Assembly (NCBI GenBank): GCA_002280875.1
Contig: NCEV01000003.1
Coordinates: 92,999 to 156,998, forward strand
Origin: Caulobacter sp. 32-67-35
GTDB lineage: Bacteria > Pseudomonadota > Alphaproteobacteria > Caulobacterales > Caulobacteraceae
Reading direction: 5' to 3'
Length of the DNA: 64,000 bases
Under the pieces are notes generated by a model. The model did not search any database, was not told where the DNA came from, and saw only the letters and a program-made list of their open reading frames with translations. The position numbers and the translations under genes are program-made. Numbering within the stretch: position 1 is the stretch's first letter; every line of letters begins with the position of its first letter. Of the stretch, positions 8,551 through 17,795 are shown piece after piece.

Positions 8551-11061
8551 TTAGGCCTCCACCCTCAACACTAAGCTAGCCCCCTTCAACCCCTTCGCCG
8601 AAGCCGTTACCCGCACATCGCCTGCCGTCCCACGTCGCGTTCGAACGATCGCTTGGCACAGCCCGTTGAAGGCCTTGCGCTGATTGGCGACATCCGGCTC
8701 GTGACTGGTGGGATTGCCGTTGCCGACGCCGATCACATCACCCGCGCCCGACACCTCGAACATCACCAGATCATCGGCGCGCGGCACGGGGCGGCCACTG
8801 GCGTCCAGCACCTCGACCTTGAAGATCGCCACGTCCTGGCCATCGGCCTTCAGGCGTGGGCGGTCGGCGGTCAGACGCAGGGAGGCGGCCGGGCCGGCGG
8901 TCTCGCGGCGCTGACGCAGGATGACCTTGCCGTTCTTATAGCCGTGCGCCTCGATCACCCCCGGCGCATAGGGGACCGACCATTCCACATGGTGGTTGCG
9001 GACCACCTCGCGCACGCCCTGGCTCTTGCCGTTCAGGAACAGCTCCACGCGATCGCAGTTGCTGTGCGCCCACACGCTGATCGGCTGGCCCTCGCGGCCC
9101 TCCCAGTTCCAGTGCGGCAGCAGGTGCAGCAGCGGCTCCGACCGCCACCAGGCGCGGTAGTAGTAATAGTTGTCCTTCGGGAAGCCGCAGGTATCCAGCG
9201 CGCCGAAGTGCGAGCTGATGCTGGGCCAGCGATTGAAGGGCGTCGGCTCGCCGCGATAGTCAAAGCCCGTCCAGATGAAGCCGCCGGCCATCCACGGACG
9301 ATCGGCCGCATGGCTCCACCACTTCTCGGCCGTCGTCGCCCACCAGGGATGCTCGGTGTCATAGGCCGGCACATAGCTCTTGGCCTCGTCGCGGGCGTAT
9401 TCGCCGCGGGTGGTCACCACGCTGCCGCTCTCGCTGCCGATGATCGGCATCTTCGGGAAGCGGGCGTGGAAGTCGTCCATCTTCTCGTGGCGATAGTTGA
9501 AGCCGATGACGTCCAGCGCCTCGGTGATGCCCTCGCCGAACCCCGAGTCCAACGCAGCCGTGACGCCACGCGTCGGGTCGAGGCGATTGATCAGCCGCTT
9601 CATGGTGCGCGCCACCTTCAGGCCGCGCGCCGTGCCCTGCTGGGGCTCTTCATTGCCGATCGACCACAGGATCACCGAGGGATGATTGCGGTCGCGCCGC
9701 ACCAGCCGTTCCAGCTCGTCCAGCGAGGTCGGATCGCTGGACATCCGGCGGGTCTCGTTGATCACCAGGATGCCCATGCGGTCGCAGGCGTCCAGCAGCT
9801 CCGGCGTCGGCGGATTGTGCGAGGCGCGATAGGCGTTGCAGCCCATGCTCTTCAGCTGCTCCAGCCGCCAGACCTGCAGGGCGTCCGGAATGGCCGCGCC
9901 GACGCCGGCGTGGTCCTGGTGGTTGCAGGCGCCCATCAGCTTGATGGACTGGCCGTTCAGGAAGAAGCCCTTGGCCGGGTCGAACAGCACAGAGCGCACG
10001 CCAAACCGGCTGATAAGCCGGTCGACCACCACGCCGCCGACCATCGTCTCGGTCACCAGCGTATAGAGGTGCGGGTTTTCCAGCGACCACAGGACGGGAT
10101 CGGGCAACTGGACGGTCAGGGACAGCGACTGGCGCTCCCAGGCCGGCAGACGCCCCCGCGCAGGGGCCGGGGCCAGAACGGGCTTGCCCTGAGCGTCGAG
10201 CACAGTGTGGCGAAGCTCGAAATCAGCGCCGGCGTCGCTCTCGTTGATCAGGTCGGCGTCGATCGACAGCGTGCCGTCGACCTTGGCGCGCGCGAACACG
10301 CCCCACTGGGGCACATGCACCGGCGCGGTCTTCACCAGCCAGACATGGCGATAGAGGCCGGCGCCCTCATAGAACCAGCCTTCGCCCAGGCTGGCGTCAA
10401 CGCGAACCACCAGGCTGTTGTCGCCGCCCACATTGGCGATGTCGGTGATGTCGACGCGGAACGGGCTGTAGCCGCTGTCCTCGCGCTCCAGGATATAGCC
10501 GTTGACGATCACCAGGGCGTCACGGAAGGCGCCGTCAAACTCGATCGACAGGCGTTTGCCAGCGTCGGCGGCCGGCAGGGCGAAGGTCTTGCGATACCAG
10601 CCGATGCTGGTCTCGGGAAACTCGCGGCCAAGCGCCTTGTAGCCGTGGGCGGCGCGCAGGTCCTCGTCGTCGGGCTTGCCGCTGGGCTTGTAGTCCGGGT
10701 TCGGTACGAACGGCAGCTCGACCGCCCAGTCATGCGGCAGGGTGACCCTGGCCCAGGCGCTGTCGTCGAAGTCGGCCTGCGCGGCTGCGGCGACCCACCA
10801 GTTGGGCGCGCTGGCGCCGGCCTTGGCGAAGGTGCGCTGATTGGCGCCGAAGCCGAAGTCCCGCGCAGGGTCCTGGGCGTGGCCCAGCTTGAAGCGCCAG
10901 TCGAAGTCCAGCGACAGCCGCTCGCGCGGAGCGAGGTTGATGGCCGGGGCAACGGGCGCCGTAGCAACGGACCTCTCGGCCGCCCCAGCGGACGACACGG
11001 CGCCAAGGGCGGCGGCGCCGGCGGTGGCGGCCAGGGCTTGGCGGCGGCTGAGTTCGACCAT
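8551..11061 (-). CDS. Glycoside hydrolase family 2 beta-galactosidase, Tat-exported
   Basis: The 836-residue protein has a twin-arginine leader (MVELSRRQALAATAGAAALG, cleavage near residue 28), so it should act in the periplasm. The GH2 order is visible: jelly-roll sugar-binding domain (about 45-245), immunoglobulin-like domain (about 250-355), TIM barrel (about 360-640) and C-terminal beta domains with a Big-type segment from about 740. The acid/base is Glu471 in WSIGNEE and the nucleophile Glu544 in GSESGS. GH2 covers beta-galactosidase, beta-glucuronidase and beta-mannosidase; the NHQDHAG loop and the neighbouring galactanase favour galactosidase. It follows the TonB-dependent receptor by 160 bases, but a strong terminator lies in the gap, so its expression may be partly separate. 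Confidence 0.88.
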   Translation of the reverse strand: MVELSRRQALAATAGAAALGAVSSAGAAERSVATAPVAPAINLAPRERLSLDFDWRFKLGHAQDPARDFGFGANQRTFAKAGASAPNWWVAAAAQADFDDSAWARVTLPHDWAVELPFVPNPDYKPSGKPDDEDLRAAHGYKALGREFPETSIGWYRKTFALPAADAGKRLSIEFDGAFRDALVIVNGYILEREDSGYSPFRVDITDIANVGGDNSLVVRVDASLGEGWFYEGAGLYRHVWLVKTAPVHVPQWGVFARAKVDGTLSIDADLINESDAGADFELRHTVLDAQGKPVLAPAPARGRLPAWERQSLSLTVQLPDPVLWSLENPHLYTLVTETMVGGVVVDRLISRFGVRSVLFDPAKGFFLNGQSIKLMGACNHQDHAGVGAAIPDALQVWRLEQLKSMGCNAYRASHNPPTPELLDACDRMGILVINETRRMSSDPTSLDELERLVRRDRNHPSVILWSIGNEEPQQGTARGLKVARTMKRLINRLDPTRGVTAALDSGFGEGITEALDVIGFNYRHEKMDDFHARFPKMPIIGSESGSVVTTRGEYARDEAKSYVPAYDTEHPWWATTAEKWWSHAADRPWMAGGFIWTGFDYRGEPTPFNRWPSISSHFGALDTCGFPKDNYYYYRAWWRSEPLLHLLPHWNWEGREGQPISVWAHSNCDRVELFLNGKSQGVREVVRNHHVEWSVPYAPGVIEAHGYKNGKVILRQRRETAGPAASLRLTADRPRLKADGQDVAIFKVEVLDASGRPVPRADDLVMFEVSGAGDVIGVGNGNPTSHEPDVANQRKAFNGLCQAIVRTRRGTAGDVRVTASAKGLKGASLVLRVEA

Positions 11062-11080
11062 GGGGGACCTCGCGCTGAAA

Positions 11081-11117
11081 TCAAAAAAACGGGGAGGAAG
11101 CGCGGCGCTTCCTCCCC
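11081..11117 (-). terminator. Intrinsic terminator between TonB receptor and GH2 genes
   Basis: A perfect 13-bp stem (GGGGAGGAAGCGC with GCGCTTCCTCCCC, 11091-11117) is followed on the minus strand by GTTTTTTTGA. It lies downstream of the receptor stop (11222) and only 20 bases before the GH2 start codon (11061), so it would end most receptor transcripts before GH2. Confidence 0.85.
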
Positions 11118-11221
11118 AGTCGCAGGATCATCGGGGAGGAATGATGAATCCCAGAAAGGGCAGGCTTCAAGCGTGAAGCCCGCCGGCCGCCACCCCTCGC
11201 AGGAGAGGCGACGGAAAGGCC

Positions 11222-13843
11222 TTAGAACTTCACCGTCACGTCCATCAGGAAGCGGCGGCCATAGACGTCGTAGCGACCGATCCGGTTGGGATCGTTGTCG
11301 CGGTACATGCGCAGGGACTCGTTGGTCAGGTTGTTGACCTGGAAGCGTACGCCGACGGCGTCGTTGATCTGGTAGGACGAGCTGAAATCGAGTGTCTTCT
11401 CGGTCTCCAGGGTCTGCAGGTCCGCGCCGCTCCAGCCGTAAATCACGGTCATCGGACTATGGTACTTGAAGCCCAGGCGCGCCTCCAGCGGACCGTGGGC
11501 GTACCACAGGTCGACCGTGGCGGTGTTCTTGGCCAGGCCGGTCATGTCCAGCGGATTGTTGGCCGGCGAGAACTCCTTCAGGTCGGAGTCGACATAGGCG
11601 TAGTTCGAATAGATCCCGAACTTGTCCAGGCCCTTGGGCAGGAAGAAGAACGGCGTCTGGAAGGTCAGTTCCAGGCCCTGGATGTAGCCGCCGCCGCCAT
11701 TGGTCGGGCTGGACACGGCATAGGTCGTGCCGTTGTAGACCACCGGGCTTTGCTTCCAGCCAATGTAGGAGCTGACGTCCTTGTAGTAGTAGGACGCCGC
11801 GATCAGGGCTTCGGGACGGAAGTAGTATTCGGCCGAGGCGTCGAACTGCCAGGCCTTGAAGGGGTCCAGCTTCGGGTTGCCGGCGCTGCCGGTATAGGGC
11901 GACCAGGTGGTCAGGCTGCGGCTGGCGCGAAGCTCGTCCAGCGGCGGGCGGGCGATGACCTTGGCCACGCCCAGGCGCACCACCTTGCCGTCGCCGAAGT
12001 CGAACTTGGCGTTGGCCGACGGCAGGACGTCGGTATATTCGGCTTCGACCGTGACGCCGCTGAACACGCCGGCGGTGTCCTGCTGCTGGCCGTCGCTGCT
12101 GGTTTCGGTGTGGACGACGCGGGCGCCGACATTGCCGCTGACCCACGCGCCGGCGAAGCCGTCGAGGCCGAAGTTCAGCTTGCCGTAACCCTCATAGACC
12201 TTCTCGTTGACGGCCCAGCGCTCGGCCAGCTCCTCGGTGGCGTTGGACAGTGCAAAGGCGTTGGGGCCATAGGCAACGGCGGCGATGGCGTCCAGGTCGC
12301 CGGTCAGGATCGCCGGGACATTGGCGCCCTCGCCGATCGTGTAGGCGGTGAACAGGCTGGCGGCCACGGTCGCGCCAGTCGGGGCCGGCGAGAAGCTAAA
12401 GCTGGTGTGGTCCTTGGTGCGGTCCGAAGCGCGAACACCGAACTGCACGCTCTTCAGCGCGCCGTCGCCCAGGTCGCGGGTGAAGTCCAAAGCCGCAGCC
12501 TTCAGCTCGTCGTTCAGGCGCTCGGGGCCGTCGTAAGACCCCCACTGGTTGGCGAATTGCGGCAGGCTGAGCGTTTCGGCGCTGGTGGTGATGGTCGGCG
12601 TTTGGCCGGCCCGGGTGTCGAAGCTGGTCCACTCCGGATAGGCCTCGACGCGCACGCCCTTCCACGAGTTGGTGCGCTCAGCCTTGGAGTAGGAGACATC
12701 GCCGGCCACGGTCCACAGATCGTTGGTCCACTTGCCGTTCAGGCCGCCGACCAGCAGATCCTTGTCTTCCTTGTAGTTGGACAGGACGGTGGTCACCGAG
12801 CTGTAGGGCAGACGGGCGGCCACAACGGTGTTGTTGAGCAGGGTGTAGGACGCGCCCGGGGCGGTGTAGTCGCCCAGATTGCCGTTGTTCCAGTTGCCCC
12901 AGTTGTTGCGGCCCCAGACGGTCTGATCCTGCAGCTCGCCGATCTTGATCTTCGAGTAGAGCACGTCGCCCTTCAGCTCGAAGTTGTCGGTGGGCCGCCA
13001 TTGCAGGCCGGTGGAGACGCCGGTGCGCTTCTGGTCGATGCGGCTCGCCGACATCTGGGCGCCCCACGGGGTGGCGTCCAGTTTGCCGTCGCCATTCAGG
13101 TCGCCACTGTAATCGCTGGCGCCGGCCGGAGCGCGGGCGTTGGAGTCGTTGTAGCCCCAGCCCGTGAACGAGCCGTAGCCGTTCTTCTGCTGCTGGGCGG
13201 TCAGGCCCAAAACCACCGCCAGGTCGTCATTGAATTTATGCACGAACGAGCCGGAGGCCCGGAAACCGGTGGTGTCGTAGTTGGGGATGTCCTTGCCGCC
13301 GTCATAATAGACAGGGCCGGCGCGCAGCACCACGCTGGGGCCGCGATAGTCCAGGGGCGCGATGGTGTCGATATTGATGGTCGCGGCGACTCCGCCGGCG
13401 ATCAGGTCGGCCGACTGCGACTTGTAGACCTGGACGCCCGAGACGACTTCCGAAGGATAGACTTCCCAGCGCACGTTGCGGTCGGGCTCGCTGGAGGCGA
13501 CTTCGCGATTGTTGATGGTGCCCAGCACCAGGCGAGCGCCCAGGCCGCGCACGACGGCCTGGCTGTCATTGCCCCGGTCGCGGGTGGCGTTGACGCCCGG
13601 CAGGCGCGCGATCGACTCGGCGATGGTCACGTCGGGCAGCACGCCGATGTCCTTGGCCGAGATGGCTTCGACAACCTTGTCGGAGCCCTGCTTCACGGCA
13701 AGGGCGTCGCGCATGCTCTTGCGCACGCCGGTGACAACGACTTCCTCGACCTGGGCGGTTTCGGGGGTCTGGGCATAGGCTCCGGTCGCGGCGGCGAGCG
13801 TAAGGCCGCTGGCGGCGGCGAGCAGGATGGCGTGGCGTGTCAT
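11222..13843 (-). CDS. TonB-dependent outer-membrane receptor (galactan oligosaccharide uptake, inferred)
   Basis: The 873-residue protein starts MTRHAILLAAASGLTLAAAT with a Sec signal peptide cut after AYAQ. Next comes the TonB box region VEEVVVTGVRKSMRDAL and a plug domain with KDIGVLPDVTIAESIARLPG and VRGLGARLVLGTINNRE. A long beta-barrel follows and ends in DVTVKF, the terminal Phe needed for outer-membrane insertion. The plug wording (DVTIAESIARLPGVNATRDRG) is that of large carbohydrate-type receptors of Caulobacter and Sphingomonas. It lies between the GH53 galactanase and GH2 galactosidase, so import of galacto-oligosaccharides is the likely job. I chose the ATG at 13843 for its signal peptide; the frame is open 144 bases further upstream without family features. 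Confidence 0.9.
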   Translation of the reverse strand: MTRHAILLAAASGLTLAAATGAYAQTPETAQVEEVVVTGVRKSMRDALAVKQGSDKVVEAISAKDIGVLPDVTIAESIARLPGVNATRDRGNDSQAVVRGLGARLVLGTINNREVASSEPDRNVRWEVYPSEVVSGVQVYKSQSADLIAGGVAATINIDTIAPLDYRGPSVVLRAGPVYYDGGKDIPNYDTTGFRASGSFVHKFNDDLAVVLGLTAQQQKNGYGSFTGWGYNDSNARAPAGASDYSGDLNGDGKLDATPWGAQMSASRIDQKRTGVSTGLQWRPTDNFELKGDVLYSKIKIGELQDQTVWGRNNWGNWNNGNLGDYTAPGASYTLLNNTVVAARLPYSSVTTVLSNYKEDKDLLVGGLNGKWTNDLWTVAGDVSYSKAERTNSWKGVRVEAYPEWTSFDTRAGQTPTITTSAETLSLPQFANQWGSYDGPERLNDELKAAALDFTRDLGDGALKSVQFGVRASDRTKDHTSFSFSPAPTGATVAASLFTAYTIGEGANVPAILTGDLDAIAAVAYGPNAFALSNATEELAERWAVNEKVYEGYGKLNFGLDGFAGAWVSGNVGARVVHTETSSDGQQQDTAGVFSGVTVEAEYTDVLPSANAKFDFGDGKVVRLGVAKVIARPPLDELRASRSLTTWSPYTGSAGNPKLDPFKAWQFDASAEYYFRPEALIAASYYYKDVSSYIGWKQSPVVYNGTTYAVSSPTNGGGGYIQGLELTFQTPFFFLPKGLDKFGIYSNYAYVDSDLKEFSPANNPLDMTGLAKNTATVDLWYAHGPLEARLGFKYHSPMTVIYGWSGADLQTLETEKTLDFSSSYQINDAVGVRFQVNNLTNESLRMYRDNDPNRIGRYDVYGRRFLMDVTVKF

Positions 13844-13977
13844 GGACGTCCCCGTGCGCGGCGCCTCATCGGACGCAGCTGCTTTGTGGTTTGGCTTTGA
13901 TGGGATGGCCAGCGCGACACCCGCTGGATCAGTGGGACGCGGACAACCGCGTCGAAATAGAGCCGCGCCTCTGACGG

Positions 13978-14011
13978 GCGCTTCCAACTGACGCTAGCCA
14001 GTCGGAAGCGC
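13978..14011 (-). other. 13-bp inverted repeat beside the receptor operator
   Basis: GCGCTTCCAACTG and CAGTCGGAAGCGC form a stem with one mismatch around an 8-base loop, ending one base before the 14013-14027 dyad. There is no T tract on either side, so an intrinsic terminator for GH53 is doubtful; a protein-binding site or RNA 5' hairpin is equally possible. Confidence 0.5.
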
Positions 14012-14012
14012 T

Positions 14013-14027
14013 ATTTATCATATCAAT
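14013..14027 (-). promoter_or_regulatory. Candidate galactan-regulon operator upstream of receptor gene
   Basis: ATTTATCATATCAAT is an imperfect 15-bp dyad (ATTkATnnnATmAAT). Nearly the same sequence, ATTTATAGTATCAAT, followed by the same CA, precedes the GH53 gene at 15453-15467. The two copies are the only AT-rich islands in these GC-rich promoters and sit about 170 and 50 bases from the start codons. The cognate regulator is not in the window. Confidence 0.55.
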
Positions 14028-14048
14028 CACATCTGACAAGCGGCTGTT

Positions 14049-15401
14049 CTAAAGCTTCAGCGGGATCACCGTGGCGCCCTGTCCCACTGTGGCCTCAAGC
14101 GCTGGCGCGTCAGCCACGGCCTGAGCCGTGGCGGCGGTCCCGGCGGTGACCTTGGCGCCCGGCATCAGACGGGTGCGATAGACCCAGAAGGCGCCGTCCC
14201 GCGTCATGGCGCGCGCGCCGATCCCGCCCAGGAAGTCGCCATCGATGAAGCGCTGGGCCTCGCCCGCCGTCGCCGGAACCCTGAACTCCACATCGACCGG
14301 GTGGACATAGGGCGTCGCCAGCCACTGTATGCCTTCCAGGGCCTCGCCCTTGAAGTCGAACAGGGCGGCGTTCTCCCAGTTGGAGCCGGTTCCCCAGCGG
14401 GTCTTGCACGGGGTCGAAACCCAGGACGGCTCCCAATAGACGACGCCGACGCCGCCCTTGGCGAACACCAGCTGGGTCAGGTCCGTCAGGTATTTCTTCT
14501 GTCCCGCCGGGGTGGCCGGATAGCCGGGGATCAGCGAGTCGACGCCCAGCAGATCGGGCGAGGCGTCCACGCCCTCGGGGCTGAAGGGATAGGCGGTTTC
14601 CACCACGACCACGTCGGCCGGATAGAGGTGGCGCATCCGGTTGATGGTCTCGCCCAGCTGGCCCATCGTCCGCTTGGACCACTTGCTGTAATAGCTGATC
14701 CCGACCAGATCGAAGTCGGTCACGCCCGCCTTGGCCGCCGCCGCGAACCACGGCTCGACATTCTCGGGCTGGGCGATGTGCAGCATGACCCGGGGCTTGA
14801 TCTTCGCGCCGGCTCCGGCGTCGCGCACGGCCTTGATGCCGGCGTTGAACAGCAGGGCGTTGCGCTCCCAGTTGATCGGATCCTTGGCCCGCGCCAGGCT
14901 GCTGACGATCTCGCCATTGGTCTCGTTGCCCACCTGAACCAGGTCGGGCATCAGGCCTTCGCGATCCAGCGTGGTCAGGGTGTCATGGGTGAAGGCGTAC
15001 AGCGCCTTGGCCTGATCGGGCGTCGACAGCGTCTCCCAGGCCTTGGGCGCCAGTTGCTTGTCGCCGTCGGCCCAGTCGTCGGAATAATGGAAGTCCAGCA
15101 GCACCTGCAGGCCGGCCGCGCGGGCCCGGGCGATGCTCTTCTTGACGTCCCTGAGGTTGGAATACGGCGTCCAGGTAGGATCATTCCAGATCCGGATCCG
15201 CGCCACATTGGCGCCCGCCGACTTGAAGAAGGCGTACTGCTCCACGACCTTGCCGCCCGAGCGATAGACCGCGCCGCAGTCGTCCATTTCGTTGGCGTAG
15301 GAGATGTCGACGCCCAGATAGGACGGCGGCCGCTCGGCCCGCGCCGGGCCGCTTAGCAGGGCCGCACAGGCCAGAAGGCTCACGCCGAAAGAACGGGTCA
15401 T
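14049..15401 (-). CDS. GH53 arabinogalactan endo-beta-1,4-galactanase, secreted
   Basis: The 450-residue protein starts MTRSFGVSLLACAALLSGPA with a Sec signal ending near ARA. The GH53 TIM barrel follows: GVDISYANEMDDCGAVYR, RIRIWNDPTW, LLDFHYSDDWADG, the acid/base in LVQVGNETNGE (Glu about 160) and the nucleophile in VVVETAYPFSPEG. It hydrolyses internal beta-1,4-galactosyl links in pectic galactan to oligosaccharides, probably in the periplasm or outside the cell. After the barrel (from about 370) there is a short beta-rich tail. Two in-frame ATGs lie close together; I chose 15401 because GGAG sits 7 bases before it. The stop is about 205 bases before the TonB receptor start, and the genes point the same way. 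Confidence 0.88.
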   Translation of the reverse strand: MTRSFGVSLLACAALLSGPARAERPPSYLGVDISYANEMDDCGAVYRSGGKVVEQYAFFKSAGANVARIRIWNDPTWTPYSNLRDVKKSIARARAAGLQVLLDFHYSDDWADGDKQLAPKAWETLSTPDQAKALYAFTHDTLTTLDREGLMPDLVQVGNETNGEIVSSLARAKDPINWERNALLFNAGIKAVRDAGAGAKIKPRVMLHIAQPENVEPWFAAAAKAGVTDFDLVGISYYSKWSKRTMGQLGETINRMRHLYPADVVVVETAYPFSPEGVDASPDLLGVDSLIPGYPATPAGQKKYLTDLTQLVFAKGGVGVVYWEPSWVSTPCKTRWGTGSNWENAALFDFKGEALEGIQWLATPYVHPVDVEFRVPATAGEAQRFIDGDFLGGIGARAMTRDGAFWVYRTRLMPGAKVTAGTAATAQAVADAPALEATVGQGATVIPLKL

Positions 15402-15452
15402 GCTCATGCTCCATGGTCGCCGGGGCGAAAACGTCGGCGTCGTTATGGGCAC

Positions 15453-15467
15453 ATTTATAGTATCAAT
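15453..15467 (-). promoter_or_regulatory. Candidate galactan-regulon operator upstream of GH53
   Basis: ATTTATAGTATCAAT, the partner of the dyad at 14013-14027; 11 or more of 15 positions and the flanking CA are shared. It lies in the short gap between the glycosyltransferase stop (15494) and the GH53 start, which suggests GH53 has its own regulated promoter rather than reading on from the giant-protein operon. Confidence 0.55.
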
Positions 15468-15493
15468 CAATCATCATCGCCCGCACCGCGCGC

Positions 15494-17785
15494 TCAGACG
15501 GGGTCGCTACCCAGAACCCGGGAATCGTTCTCCAGGCTCGACGTATCGAAGCCGTGATAGAGCGACAGGAAGCGGAACGGGTGCTCCTGATAGCTCTCGA
15601 ACATGATGTTGTTGATGTCCTTGGTGGTGTCGAAACACCCCAGAACTGCGTCAGGAGAGTGCCGCGTCAGGTGATGACGGCCCAGCAGCAGGGCCACCTG
15701 GTCGATCCAGCGGGTGACGGTTTCGCGGCCCAGCCGGTCGTCCAGATAGGCCCGCAGGAAGTTGAACAGCCGCGCCGCGTTCGGGGTGGGATTGACCAGC
15801 AGCAGGTTGGCGGTGATCCGTGAGCCGGCGGCCAGGTTCTTCCAGTTCTCGTTGAAGACGACGTCGGCCCTCGCCCACGCTTCCAGCAGGTCGCTGACCC
15901 CGTCCTGAAGCAACAGGTCGATGTCGGAGACGAAAATCGGCCGGCCCAGCGTCTCCAGCAGCCCGCCGAGACGCTGGAAGCGCACCGACTGGAAATGGGC
16001 CACCGGCAGGGCGATCAGCCCCTTGGGCGGCGCGTCATAGCAGCGGGTCGTCACGGCCGAGGCGTCGAAGTCGTCGCCCACGAAGACCAGCCGCTCGTCC
16101 TTGACGCCGACCGCCTTGACCGCTTCGGCCAGGCGCTCGGCGCCGCCGATCACGTGGATCACGACCAGGCTGGAGACGTCGCTGTGGCGCAATACCGACA
16201 GAGCGTACCAGCGGCCGTACTGGTCGACATATTTCTCGTCGGCGGCGGCGAAGAACACGGCCCGTATGCCGAGCCGGTCGGCCATGGCCTTCAGGCCGGC
16301 CGCGTCCAGCGCCTCGCCTGTCGCCGTCAGATAGCGCGCCGGCGCGTCAACTGTCGGCGCGGGGGTCGCCCCCGTGATCGAGCCGATGTCCAGCGAACCC
16401 AGCAGGGACCGGTAGTGATGCACCCAGTCGGCCCATTCGGGATCGGCCAGCAGATCGCCCACCGCCACCTTGGGAACCTCGGCCGCCAGATGGGTCAGCA
16501 GGCCGATATCGGCATCCGACAGCGGCCGGCACAGCAGCAGACTCATCGCCTCATGGAAGTCGCGCAGGCGCACCAGAGGATGGATGTCCTTGTCAGGCGA
16601 TACCGCCAGGACGGCCCGGTGGCGGATCTCGGTCGGATGGTCGCCCGCCGCGCGGGCCTCGTCGGCCAGCAGGGTCAGCGCGCCAACATGACCCGGATCC
16701 AGCACGATCAGACGGCGCGCGAAGTTCAGGGCCTCGTCCATGCGCCCCAGGGCCTGGTTGCAGCCCATGGCCGCCCCGACCATCTGGGCGCCGCCGGGCA
16801 TCAGGTCGGCCATCACCGACGCATAGGGCTCGGCCAGGACCACCTCGCCAGCGTTCAGGTGCCGGTTGAAGGCCTGGGACCCTAGCGAGGTCTGCTGCTG
16901 GATCAGGGGCCACAGGGCGTGGATGTCCGGCGTCAGGGCCTTGGCCTTCACCAGAGCCCGCAGCGCTTCCAGCACGCGCCCGCCCGCCAGGTGGCTGCGC
17001 GACACGCCGATCCAGGCGGCATAGTCATGCGCACCGCCCAGCAGGTGCTCGAACAGCACCAGGGCGTCCTCGGGCCGGTCCTCGTTGAACAGGCGCTCGG
17101 CCAGGGCCAGCACCTCATCCTGCCGACCGCCGGTCGATGAGGTCTCCGGGCGACGCAACCGGTCGGCCCGCTCGAACAGCACATCGATCTGCAGGAGCGC
17201 GTTGTCGCGCACCTCCGGCATGCGGTTGAATTCCATGACGTCCGCGCACTTGAAGCCCATCTGCGCCATCTTGGCGAAGACGTCCTCGGCCATGGCGCCG
17301 CCGATATTGTAGTCGACCAGCGACACCTCGATCTGGATGTAGTCGGCCCTGGCCAGCACCGCCTCGCCGCCCACCAGCACATCCAGTTCCGAGCCCTGGG
17401 TGTCGATCTTGACGAAGTCGAAGCTGCGGCCGGCCAGCAGGTCGTCGATCCGGGCCTTGTCGACCTCGTGCCGGATCGCGGTCTCGTCGTCGAAATAGTC
17501 GGTGTTCTCGCGATAGAGCGAACTGCCGGTCGATTGCAACCAGGTCTTGCTGAGGAACAGCTCGCCCTTGCCGGCCGCGTTCGACGCCGCCACCTCGTGC
17601 CGCTCGAACGGCAGCCGCAGCAGCTTGTCGCGGCAATGCGGGTTGGGCTCGATCAAGGTCGGCAGGCAGCCCGGAAACACCTCCAGGAACCCTTGCGTGA
17701 ACTCGCCCAGATGCGCGCCGACGTCCAGCAGCGTCCTTGGCGCGTAACCCTCGCGCCGCAAGGCCTCGAGGTGCTGGCGGTTCAT
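15494..17785 (-). CDS. FkbM-type methyltransferase fused to a putative glycosyltransferase
   Basis: The 763-residue protein is a fusion. Residues about 1-210 are an FkbM-type SAM methyltransferase: LLDVGAHLGEFTQGF (SAM loop), IEPNPHCRDKL and FVKIDTQGSELDVLVGG. The middle (about 225-470) is helical and TPR-like (ERLFNEDRPEDALVLFEHL and ALNFARRLIVLDPGHVGAL). Residues about 510-763 look like a nucleotide-sugar transferase, with GRPIFVSDIDLLLQDG carrying a DxD-type motif (Asp621-Ile-Asp623) and NENWKNLAAGSRITANLLLV. It has no membrane segment or signal. It starts 10 bases after the OGT-like gene and is third in the giant-protein operon. It could extend and O-methylate glycans started by the OGT; this role is inference. 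The GT family cannot be named from sight. Confidence 0.72.
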   Translation of the reverse strand: MNRQHLEALRREGYAPRTLLDVGAHLGEFTQGFLEVFPGCLPTLIEPNPHCRDKLLRLPFERHEVAASNAAGKGELFLSKTWLQSTGSSLYRENTDYFDDETAIRHEVDKARIDDLLAGRSFDFVKIDTQGSELDVLVGGEAVLARADYIQIEVSLVDYNIGGAMAEDVFAKMAQMGFKCADVMEFNRMPEVRDNALLQIDVLFERADRLRRPETSSTGGRQDEVLALAERLFNEDRPEDALVLFEHLLGGAHDYAAWIGVSRSHLAGGRVLEALRALVKAKALTPDIHALWPLIQQQTSLGSQAFNRHLNAGEVVLAEPYASVMADLMPGGAQMVGAAMGCNQALGRMDEALNFARRLIVLDPGHVGALTLLADEARAAGDHPTEIRHRAVLAVSPDKDIHPLVRLRDFHEAMSLLLCRPLSDADIGLLTHLAAEVPKVAVGDLLADPEWADWVHHYRSLLGSLDIGSITGATPAPTVDAPARYLTATGEALDAAGLKAMADRLGIRAVFFAAADEKYVDQYGRWYALSVLRHSDVSSLVVIHVIGGAERLAEAVKAVGVKDERLVFVGDDFDASAVTTRCYDAPPKGLIALPVAHFQSVRFQRLGGLLETLGRPIFVSDIDLLLQDGVSDLLEAWARADVVFNENWKNLAAGSRITANLLLVNPTPNAARLFNFLRAYLDDRLGRETVTRWIDQVALLLGRHHLTRHSPDAVLGCFDTTKDINNIMFESYQEHPFRFLSLYHGFDTSSLENDSRVLGSDPV

Positions 17786-17795
17786 CGGCGGACCC

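Noticed and set aside
8653-11337. 894-codon plus-strand frame opposite GH2
   Set aside because: GC-rich shadow; the minus frame has full GH2 catalytic motifs and a Tat leader.
11459-13900. 813-codon plus-strand frame opposite the TonB receptor
   Set aside because: Shadow of a GC-rich gene; no domain recognised, whereas the minus frame has plug and barrel features.
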